From the NCBI RefSeq assembly GCF_000829395.1, contig NZ_AP014680.1:1550001-1614000 (forward strand): a stretch of 64,000 bases of DNA. The letters run 5' to 3'. The notes under the pieces were generated by a model. It was given only the letters and a program-made list of their open reading frames with translations, searched no databases and was not told the DNA's origin. The DNA is from Paucilactobacillus hokkaidonensis JCM 18461. Lineage in GTDB: Bacteria > Bacillota > Bacilli > Lactobacillales > Lactobacillaceae. This document shows, in pieces, positions 57,202 through 64,000 of the stretch. A program made the position numbers and the translations under genes. How positions within the stretch are numbered: position 1 is the first letter of the stretch; every line of letters begins with the position of its first letter.

Positions 57202-59307
57202 TTATTCTTCCTCAGTTGTTAGCATCACTACATTTTCAGAATAATTAACGTAGGCTTGTAATTTTTGAGCTGTACTGCGCCCAATTCGATGGCCCTCTAG
57301 TAGTTGTACAATTCCATTACGTTGTGAACTTAGCGCCTTAATTCGTAGTATGCCTAACTGTTCTTGATAAGTATCAGCTGACTTAGACTTGGGATGCTTA
57401 ATGCGCTCAATCCGATTACGATACCCGACAATTAAATGATAAATTGCTTGGCGACTTACTTCAACGCCGTCATCTTTAGCAACCTCTGCATATTTTGATA
57501 ATGCCTTGATTGCTGCTTTAGCAGTTTCACGGTCAATCATCTTGCGTTTTTTTACATCTTCATCCTTATTACTTAGCCACCAATAGATTGCATGCCACAT
57601 TCCGCGTGTTAGTAATCTCACACGCCTGATTGTCCACCAATTAGTTGGCGAATTAAATTCATGCGACAATCGTTGCTCTAGGTGATCAATTCGCCGAAGT
57701 GCCGAATAGTAATCACTGTTGGTGATTACTTTTTTATTAAGCATTTTGATGAGTGCATTCCGTTCTCCTGCAAATGCAACTTGTCGCAGTTTAACTTCTT
57801 GTTCCAGCATTTCTTTTAACATTTCATCTGATTGTGAATTAAGCTGTAACCGACGCATTATTACTTGATAATTTAAAATCAAATCGTAAGCCGCTCGCTG
57901 ATTATCCTCTCGTCGATTTTCTTCCACAGTTTGAATTGCTAACTGCATTAAAAAGTATTTAGCATCACTCTCGCTGAGATGTTGATATTTATCTGGTTCA
58001 TCGTCGTCATCTTCCATTAATTCATCCACTTGGTCTGGCTCACTACCTCGTGTTAAAAATGAAAAATCCGTCTTAGAAATTAATGGCAGCATTATTGCCG
58101 CCACAACCATACTTAAAATAATAACCCCGGCCGCAATGAAGAGCATTAGTGATCGTTCCGGAAATGGTGCACCACTTTTGATGGTGATTGGAACGGATAA
58201 CACCCCGGCCATCGTGATTGCCCCGCGAACACCGGAAAGACCTGCTAAAAAGGCAGACTTCAAACTAACTTTACGTTTTTTCTTACCGATAAACCGTTGA
58301 TATAGTTCAAATGTGTAAATCCAGCCAACACGCAATAGTAAAATAACAAGCCAAACGACCACTACATAAAAAATGGCAGTTAAATTGTTAATGTCACCAC
58401 TGCGTAATGCAGCCCGCATGGCAATTGGTAACTCAATCCCCAAAATAACAAACACAATACCGTTCAACAAATATACGACCAGATCCCACGTACGCTCTGT
58501 AACTAGTCGTAATTCCGGTAATTCTTCCACGACGTTACTTTCCCGCGTATTCGAAAAGACACCGGCCGCAACCACCGCAATAACACCTGACGCATGAAAC
58601 AATTCTTCTGCACATAGATAAACGATAAATGGCGTCATAATTTTAAAAACGACGTTAAAGACAACATCATTAATACCTTGATTATGTAATAAGTCACGTA
58701 ATAACTGAATTAAAACCACCACTACAAGGCCTGAAATTAAACCGACAACTGCAGTATATGTAAAATCGCCAACTGCCTGCGTGGCAGAAAAATATCCGGT
58801 TGTAACGGCGGCAACAGCATATTTAAATCCAATCAATCCAGATGCATCGTTAATCAGACTTTCTCCACTAACCAAATGGAGGATGGAATCATCTAACTTT
58901 GCTCGTTTGGCAATTGATTGTACCGCTACAGGATCAGTTGGCGATAAAATGGCTGCAAGCGCGAAAGCAACCAACAGTGGGATTCGGGGAACAAATAGAT
59001 AAATTAAGTAACCACCTAAAATCGTGGTAACAAACACCAGTAAAATTGCGTTAGCAAAGATCGGTCCCCGCAGCTTCCACAGCTCTCGGCGGGGAAAATT
59101 ACGTCCATCGTTAAACAACAATGGGGCAATGAACAGAAGTAAAAACCAGTTTGTTTCGAGTGGAATTTCAACGTCGAATAGCAGTGCCACCAACAGCCCT
59201 AATCCAATTTGAATCAGACTAACTGGTACCTTTTTAATGTAGTGACCAAAGATATTTGAAACTAATACTAGGACCACCAAAAAAATGACTGCTTCTAAAA
59301 TCGGCAA
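57202..59307 (-). CDS. Na+/H+ antiporter, CPA1 (NhaP) type
   Basis: 701 residues. About 12 TM helices fill the first 410 residues, with ion-binding motifs AAILSPTDPVAV and SGESLINDASG. A long cytoplasmic C-terminal region of about 290 residues, highly charged and helical (about 425-701), is longer than in minimal family members and probably regulatory. It uses the proton gradient to export Na+ or Li+, or takes up protons under alkaline stress (family knowledge). Confidence 0.9.
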   Translation of the reverse strand: MPILEAVIFLVVLVLVSNIFGHYIKKVPVSLIQIGLGLLVALLFDVEIPLETNWFLLLFIAPLLFNDGRNFPRRELWKLRGPIFANAILLVFVTTILGGYLIYLFVPRIPLLVAFALAAILSPTDPVAVQSIAKRAKLDDSILHLVSGESLINDASGLIGFKYAVAAVTTGYFSATQAVGDFTYTAVVGLISGLVVVVLIQLLRDLLHNQGINDVVFNVVFKIMTPFIVYLCAEELFHASGVIAVVAAGVFSNTRESNVVEELPELRLVTERTWDLVVYLLNGIVFVILGIELPIAMRAALRSGDINNLTAIFYVVVVWLVILLLRVGWIYTFELYQRFIGKKKRKVSLKSAFLAGLSGVRGAITMAGVLSVPITIKSGAPFPERSLMLFIAAGVIILSMVVAAIMLPLISKTDFSFLTRGSEPDQVDELMEDDDDEPDKYQHLSESDAKYFLMQLAIQTVEENRREDNQRAAYDLILNYQVIMRRLQLNSQSDEMLKEMLEQEVKLRQVAFAGERNALIKMLNKKVITNSDYYSALRRIDHLEQRLSHEFNSPTNWWTIRRVRLLTRGMWHAIYWWLSNKDEDVKKRKMIDRETAKAAIKALSKYAEVAKDDGVEVSRQAIYHLIVGYRNRIERIKHPKSKSADTYQEQLGILRIKALSSQRNGIVQLLEGHRIGRSTAQKLQAYVNYSENVVMLTTEEE

Positions 59308-59399
59308 ATGAAATTCCTCCCTTGATAAATATGTATAAAAAGTGAGACTTGGCTTAAATTATATTTTGTCGTCAGTCCCATTGTGAAAATTATGTTTAA

Positions 59400-60314
59400 T
59401 TAATTTAATTCATCACGTCTGCGTCCAATAATTCGGACTTCAGTTTCTAAGTGAACACCAAATTTAGTTAAGACTGTTGCTTGCACATGCTTGATAACAT
59501 TCAAATAATCAGTCGCTGTACCACCGCCAACATTAATTATGAACCCTGCGTGTTTGGTTGAAACTTGTGCGCCGCCACTTGTATATCCTTGTAAACCAGA
59601 ATCGTGAATTAATTTACCGGCAAAATAACCAGTTGGCCGCTTAAAGACACTTCCACAAGATGGCCATTCCAACGGTTGTTTAGCTGCTCGGCGAGCATTC
59701 AAATCATCCATTTGAGCCCTGATTTCATTAAATGGCGCTGCAGACAACTTAAACGTTGCCGCCAAAACAATTTCACCTTGATGCTCCTGAATACTGCTGT
59801 GCCGATAGCTAAATTCCAGTTCTTCATTGGTCAGAACCTCTACTTTACCGGCAGCAGTTAAAACAGTTGCCGATTCCAAGGCATCTTTTATTTCACCACC
59901 ATAAGCTCCTGCATTCATAAAAACTGCTCCACCCACACTGCCAGGAATTCCTGCAGCAAATTCAAGACCGCTCAAACTAGCCTGACATGCAGCTTCTGCA
60001 GTACTAATTATAGCTGCTCCTGCTTGAGCAGTTACTCGCTCACCACTAACTAAAATATCTTTCATTGCCGTTAAAATGATAACTAATCCCGAAATACCGC
60101 CATCACTAACAATTAAATTGCTCGCATTACCAATAACAGTGGTTGGTAAATTATGCTGTTGTGCATAAACAACCAGTTCCTTGACCTCGGCAATCGTTGT
60201 CGGAAAAGCAAGCCAGTCAGCTGGCCCACCAGTGTCAGTATTTGTATAATCAGCTAACGCTGCGTTAGCCAAAATTTTAACATTCGTGAACTCAGTCTCT
60301 AGGTTGGTTAGCAT
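59400..60314 (-). CDS. murB: UDP-N-acetylenolpyruvoylglucosamine reductase
   Basis: NADPH/FAD enzyme making UDP-MurNAc, the second committed step of peptidoglycan synthesis. About 304 residues from the ATG at 60314 (MLTNLETEF), with AGAAGGA upstream. FAD-binding [14 protein letters not shown] and [14 protein letters not shown], active-site Ser in SCGSVFKRP, and the catalytic Glu near LETEVRIIG. Typical type IIa MurB. Confidence 0.97.
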   Translation of the reverse strand: MLTNLETEFTNVKILANAALADYTNTDTGGPADWLAFPTTIAEVKELVVYAQQHNLPTTVIGNASNLIVSDGGISGLVIILTAMKDILVSGERVTAQAGAAIISTAEAACQASLSGLEFAAGIPGSVGGAVFMNAGAYGGEIKDALESATVLTAAGKVEVLTNEELEFSYRHSSIQEHQGEIVLAATFKLSAAPFNEIRAQMDDLNARRAAKQPLEWPSCGSVFKRPTGYFAGKLIHDSGLQGYTSGGAQVSTKHAGFIINVGGGTATDYLNVIKHVQATVLTKFGVHLETEVRIIGRRRDELN

Positions 60315-60449
60315 ATCAACAGTCCTTCTAAAATTATTCATTAACAGTTAATATTGTAACATGAAATCAATCTGAGAAAAATAAATTTGCCTTTGCTAAT
60401 TGGCATATTGGCTATTACAATGATATTAACCAAGTAGGAGGAATAATCT

Positions 60450-61205
60450 TTGAAATTAATTTCGTGGAATGTCAACGGACTGCGGGCAGCGGTCAAACAT
60501 GACTTTGTCTCTACTTTCAACAATTTGAATGCTGACTTTTTCTGTATTCAAGAAACTAAATTACAGGCTGGTCAAATCAAATTAGATTTACCTGGTTACC
60601 ATCAGTTTTGGAACTACGCTCAGAAAAAAGGATATTCAGGCACCGCTATTTTTGCTAAGCAAGAACCCCTTAATGTTACTTATGGCATGGATATTGAAGA
60701 CTATGACACTGAAGGACGAATTATTACGCTAGAATATGCTAACTTTTATTTAGTAACATGTTATACGCCTAACTCGGGACAACAGCTTAAAAGATTGGAC
60801 TTTCGTGGACTATGGGACGATGCTTTTAAAGGCTATCTCAATTCATTAGCAGCTAACAAAAGCGTTCTAGTCTGTGGCGATTTGAACGTAGCACACGAAA
60901 CAATCGATATTAAAAACCCACAAAGTAATCATCATTCGGCCGGTTTTACTGACCAAGAACGCCAGCAATTCACTAAATTATTAACCAGTGGTTTTACAGA
61001 TACCTTTCGTCATTTTTATCCAGAAGAAACTGGTCGTTACTCGTGGTGGTCCTATCGATTTAGTGCCCGTGATCGGAATGCTGGCTGGCGGATTGACTAC
61101 TTTTTGAGCTCCAATGATCTAATTGATCAACTGCAGGATGCACAAATCCACTCTGAAATTTTTGGTTCTGATCATTGTCCAGTTGAATTAGACGTTGATC
61201 TTTAA
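60450..61205 (+). CDS. exoA: Exodeoxyribonuclease III (AP endonuclease)
   Basis: Repairs abasic sites. 251 residues. EEP-family motifs are ISWNVNGLRAA, FCIQETKL (metal Glu), CGDLNVAHETIDIKN and FGSDHCPVELD at the C-terminus (Asp/His). The start is a TTG at 60450 with AGGAGG at a good distance. Same direction as a DnaQ-like exonuclease gene downstream (80 bp). Confidence 0.96.
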   Translation: MKLISWNVNGLRAAVKHDFVSTFNNLNADFFCIQETKLQAGQIKLDLPGYHQFWNYAQKKGYSGTAIFAKQEPLNVTYGMDIEDYDTEGRIITLEYANFYLVTCYTPNSGQQLKRLDFRGLWDDAFKGYLNSLAANKSVLVCGDLNVAHETIDIKNPQSNHHSAGFTDQERQQFTKLLTSGFTDTFRHFYPEETGRYSWWSYRFSARDRNAGWRIDYFLSSNDLIDQLQDAQIHSEIFGSDHCPVELDVDL

Positions 61206-61285
61206 TTTATGAACCAAATAGATTGCAATAAAACGTACGTTCGCTTACACTAGTTAATATTAATTTAAAATAATAGGTGATAAAA

Positions 61286-61822
61286 ATGAACTTTGTAGCC
61301 ATGGATTTTGAAACTGCTAGCGCCAAACGGTACAGTGCCTGCTCTCTTGCTCTGACAATTGTCCGTAATGATCAAATTGTCGATGAATTTTATTCATTGA
61401 TTAATCCCCAAACTGATTTTAGTTGGCGTAATACCAAGATTCATGGTATTACCGAGGAAGACGTTGCGGATGCACCTACATTTCCAACTGTTTGGGAACA
61501 CGTGGGTAACTTCTATGATCGCAACAAACTAGTGATTGCACACAACGCTCCATTTGATAACGGAGTTTTAAAGAGTTGTTTAGATCACTATGATTTAACA
61601 CAACCAATCTATCAAACACTAGACACGGTTCGAACTAGCCGTAAATTTTTCCCTGAGTTTCCAAATCATAAATTAAATACCGTCTGTGACCAACTTGAAA
61701 TTGAACTGGCACATCATCATAATGCATTGGATGATAGTCAGGCCTGTGCCAATATTTTATTATATCAGGAACAGCATTTTGGCGTTGAACCATTAAAATC
61801 ATTCGTGAAACTATATAGTTAG
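61286..61822 (+). CDS. DnaQ-like 3'-5' exonuclease (DEDD family)
   Basis: About 178 residues from the ATG at 61286 (MNFVAMDFETAS), with AGGTG upstream. DEDDh motifs: Exo I MDFETAS, Exo II HNAPFDNGVL, Exo III HHNALDDSQACANIL with His and Asp. It is a stand-alone exonuclease domain as in many Firmicutes, with no BRCT or polymerase part. Probably works with ExoA in repair; this is inferred from proximity. Confidence 0.9.
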   Translation: MNFVAMDFETASAKRYSACSLALTIVRNDQIVDEFYSLINPQTDFSWRNTKIHGITEEDVADAPTFPTVWEHVGNFYDRNKLVIAHNAPFDNGVLKSCLDHYDLTQPIYQTLDTVRTSRKFFPEFPNHKLNTVCDQLEIELAHHHNALDDSQACANILLYQEQHFGVEPLKSFVKLYS

Positions 61823-61830
61823 TCAAAAAT

Positions 61831-62011
61831 GAGAGTGAGAAAAAAAGCGGTTAGATTCTGAGCATAGCCCAGACTAACTAATGATCCGTACTTTGGATCG
61901 TTAGTTAGTTGTAGCTAAGCGGAAGAATCTGCTTTTTTTCTCACGTTTTAGAAATAATATTCGGGAAATATAATGAGACCGCAACAAAAACTATGTTTTT
62001 GTTGCGGTCTC
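61831..62011. repeat. Long palindromic element, copy 3
   Basis: 110-bp hairpin (61835-61944, GTGAGAAAAAA... to ...TTTTTTCTCAC) and a second perfect hairpin (61975-62011, GAGACCGCAACAAAAA with its complement), then TTTTT. Same framework as 47053-47232. It fills the gap between the convergent exonuclease and GNAT genes and probably terminates both. Confidence 0.88.
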
Positions 62012-62020
62012 ATTTTTAGT

Positions 62021-62524
62021 TTAAATCTTATATTCCATTAACAATGCTGGCAAAATTTTATCATGATCATTTTTAACTTTGATTGTTTTAATCGTTGTAA
62101 ATCCCATTTTCTGATACAGCTTGATTGCATTCTTATTTTCACTCACAACTGTTAAAACTAACTTTTTCAGTGAACTAAAGTTGACGCCCCAGTTTAGAAT
62201 TTCATCCATCATAAAAGTTCCAACTCCCTGATGCCAATACTTTTTTTCAATTGCAATGCCAACCTCGCCAGCACTGATATCTGCAGTAGTTTTAGCAACG
62301 GTTGCAATCCCAATTGGTTCAGCATGATACCATGCTAATAGAACTAAATTATCAGTAGTGTCATTAATTTGAGCTAAATTATGTTTTTCCTGATCAACAG
62401 TCAGTCGCTCAAAATCGGCTGAGACCGAAAACATTTCGGTCTCGACTCTTAATAGCCGCAATAGTGATAAAACTTTAGCAGCATCATCAGGCTCAGCAAT
62501 TTCAAGGCTAATTTCATCATCCAT
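62021..62524 (-). CDS. GNAT-family N-acetyltransferase
   Basis: 167 residues with the GNAT fold. The acetyl-CoA loop is KYWHQGVGTFMMDE (Q/RxxGxG/A type), followed by LVLTVVSENKNAIKLYQKMGF, typical of RimJ/RimL-like small-molecule or protein acetyltransferases. It overlaps tsaE by 8 bp, so it is probably translated with it. Substrate unknown. Confidence 0.9.
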   Translation of the reverse strand: MDDEISLEIAEPDDAAKVLSLLRLLRVETEMFSVSADFERLTVDQEKHNLAQINDTTDNLVLLAWYHAEPIGIATVAKTTADISAGEVGIAIEKKYWHQGVGTFMMDEILNWGVNFSSLKKLVLTVVSENKNAIKLYQKMGFTTIKTIKVKNDHDKILPALLMEYKI

Positions 62525-62981
62525 TATGTTTGCTCAACTCCAAAATAAGGTGCTTAAAATGTTCACCATGTGCCTCAAATGATAAAATTCGGGTATCATC
62601 GTTGTCCGTCCGTTCAAACTTAATTGCCAAATAGTCAACTGGCAATTCGTCAGCAATAAATTGCGCCCACTCAACAACACTGACACCATCACTATCAAAG
62701 TATTCTTCTAAGCCAAGATCTGAACCACCGCCATTTTCAAGACGATAAACATCCATGTGATATAACGGCAGTCGACCCTCTTGATACTCTCTAATAATTG
62801 TAAACGTTGGACTTTTAATTACTGTATGAATCCCTAATCCCAAAGCTAATCCCTTTGTAAATGTGGTCTTACCTGCACCCAAATCACCATCGAGTACAAC
62901 CACATCACCAGCATTTAACTGTTTTGCAACTAGTTTTCCTAATTCAATTGTAGCTTCACTACTTGTTAATTCTACTTTCAT
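62517..62981 (-). CDS. tsaE: tRNA threonylcarbamoyladenosine ATPase TsaE
   Basis: Part of the TsaBDE complex that transfers threonylcarbamoyl to A37 of tRNA. About 154 residues from the ATG at 62981 (MKVELTSSEATIELG), with GGTGAT upstream. Walker A DGDLGAGKTTF at 31-41, SPTFTIIREY, and YHMDVYRLE typical of the family. Works downstream of Sua5, encoded at 11523-12548. pta lies upstream with a terminator between. Confidence 0.95.
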   Translation of the reverse strand: MKVELTSSEATIELGKLVAKQLNAGDVVVLDGDLGAGKTTFTKGLALGLGIHTVIKSPTFTIIREYQEGRLPLYHMDVYRLENGGGSDLGLEEYFDSDGVSVVEWAQFIADELPVDYLAIKFERTDNDDTRILSFEAHGEHFKHLILELSKHNG

Positions 62982-62997
62982 TTCAATCACCAAATTT

Positions 62998-63035
62998 AAA
63001 AAAACAGTTAGCAACTATATCCTAACTGTCTTTTT
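62998..63035 (-). terminator. Terminator after pta
   Basis: Minus strand ACAGTTAG/CTAACTGT stem followed by TTTTTTT. Confidence 0.88.
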
Positions 63036-63045
63036 GTGTTTTAAT

Positions 63046-64000
63046 TTATTCAACCGCCTGAGCAGCTGTAATCAACGAAACTTTATAAACATCTTCTTCA
63101 TTACATCCCCGTGAAAGATCTGACACAGGAGCATTTAGGCCTTGTAAGATTGGTCCAATTGCTTCAAACCCACCTAGGCGTTGTGCAATCTTGTAGCCAA
63201 TATTACCAGACTGTAAATCAGGAAATACAAAAACATTGGCATGTCCAGCCACAGCTGAGTCAGGAGCCTTTTGCGCCCCAACACTCTCAACAAAAGCTGC
63301 ATCAAATTGTAATTCGCCATCAAGAGGTAATTCAGGATCCAATTCGTGAGCCAATTTCGTTGCCTCAGCAACCTTTGTGACCATATCTCCCTTAGCAGAA
63401 CCTTTTGTTGAAAAACTCAATAAAGCAACCTTGGGGTCAATATCAAATAATCTCGCCGTAGCTGCACTTTGAATAGACACATTTGCCATTGCCTGAGCAT
63501 CCAACTCAAGGTTAATTGCACAGTCGGCAAAGACAAAGCGTTGGTCACCCTTTTGCATAATAAAGGCACCACTAATTAATTTATTGCCTGGTTTAGTTTT
63601 AATAATCTGTAAAGCTGGTCGAACTGTGTCACCAGTTGGATGCACAGCACCAGAAACCATACCGTCAACTTTATGCATATAAACCAACATCGTACCAAAA
63701 TAACTAACATCCTGCAGCATTTTAGCAGCCTGTTCAGGAGTATTCTTACCCTTACGGCGTTCTACCAATGAATCCAACATAGCTTGCTTATCCTCAGCGG
63801 GATAACTGCCAGGATCAATAATCTGAACATTACTTACATCCAAATTATTTTTCTTTGCTGTCGCCTCAATTTCAGCCTGTTTACCCAGCAGTACTGGAGT
63901 TAACAATCCATCTCGTTGAAGTCGAATTGCGGCACCTAAAACACGCTCATCTTCACCCTCTGGGAAAACGATTGTCTTATTTTGTCCTTTAATCTTTGCT
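63046..64000 (-). CDS. pta: Phosphate acetyltransferase (5' end outside window)
   Basis: Interconverts acetyl-CoA and acetyl phosphate. 317 codons are visible and the frame is open to the right edge; only about ten N-terminal residues appear to be missing. The first visible residues (KIKGQNKTIVFPEGEDERV) match the Pta N-terminus. Conserved elements include MVSGAVHPTGDTVRPALQ, FADCAINLELDAQ, LSFSTKGSAKGD and FVFPDLQSGNIGYK. Single-domain Gram-positive form. Confidence 0.97.
   Translation of the reverse strand, partial: AKIKGQNKTIVFPEGEDERVLGAAIRLQRDGLLTPVLLGKQAEIEATAKKNNLDVSNVQIIDPGSYPAEDKQAMLDSLVERRKGKNTPEQAAKMLQDVSYFGTMLVYMHKVDGMVSGAVHPTGDTVRPALQIIKTKPGNKLISGAFIMQKGDQRFVFADCAINLELDAQAMANVSIQSAATARLFDIDPKVALLSFSTKGSAKGDMVTKVAEATKLAHELDPELPLDGELQFDAAFVESVGAQKAPDSAVAGHANVFVFPDLQSGNIGYKIAQRLGGFEAIGPILQGLNAPVSDLSRGCNEEDVYKVSLITAAQAVE

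Overview
The window is a low-GC Firmicutes chromosome, almost certainly from Lactobacillaceae (Lactobacillus sensu lato). The main evidence is the tdk-prfA-prmC-sua5-glyA-upp-atp gene order, the MurT/GatD pair, a tmRNA with a tag peptide beginning AKNNNNSY, an Apf-type LysM protein, the cdaA-cdaR-glmM operon, and strong AGGAGG ribosome binding sites with frequent GTG/TTG starts. I cannot name the species from sequence alone.

Layout. 1-4292 (minus): F1Fo ATP synthase genes atpG (cut by the window edge), atpA, atpH, atpF, atpE and atpB, with a consensus promoter upstream. 4505-5930: a uracil permease behind a PyrR-type attenuator. 5970-7516: an ISLre2-family insertion sequence that has rewritten the last codons of a YibE/F-family gene. 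7507-15201: yibE/F pair, upp, glyA, sua5, prmC, prfA and tdk on the minus strand. 15383-17433: murT-gatD on plus. 17516-22625: a MarR regulator, a heterodimeric ABC exporter with one degenerate ATP site, and a serine hydrolase. 22861-24090: a ClC channel. 24163-25800: two tRNA genes and a gene-free stretch bounded by a decayed duplicate of the tRNA-Gln 3' end and its terminator, which looks like the scar of a lost integrated element. 25883-29399: a 14-TM MFS exporter and a MacB-like ABC transporter. 29545-35228: an aquaglyceroporin, the glcU-pgi pair (CcpA-type cre at its promoter) and an OmpR-type two-component system. 35465-35831: tmRNA. 35943-43388: apf, an SDR, a HAD phosphatase, MarR, LicD, UspA, OatA-like acyltransferase and tRNA-Asn. 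43480-45220: an HrtAB-like ABC pair behind two perfect 14-bp palindromes. 46118-47036: nagB and a probable small RNA with a cre-overlapped promoter. 47250-50260: a gluconate permease gene split by an IS4-type element. 50338-56371: a lipoprotein hydrolase, glmS, glmM, cdaR and cdaA. 56541-64000: DUF1361 protein, Na+/H+ antiporter, murB, exoA, a DnaQ-like exonuclease, GNAT, tsaE and pta (cut by the edge).

How it fits together. Several genes serve cell-wall precursor supply and wall modification: nagB and glmS set the fructose-6-P/glucosamine-6-P balance and share NagR-like operators, glmM and murB continue toward lipid II, MurT/GatD amidates it, and OatA and Apf act on finished peptidoglycan. 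cdaA/cdaR couple this to c-di-AMP. Carbon control appears as two cre sites, one at glcU-pgi and one at the small-RNA promoter.

The most notable non-genic material is a family of about 110-bp palindromic elements (14506-14616, 47057-47166, 61835-61944). Two copies carry compensatory base changes in both arms, so the folded structure is under selection or the copies spread by a mechanism that preserves it. I found no CRISPR array, intact prophage or defence island.
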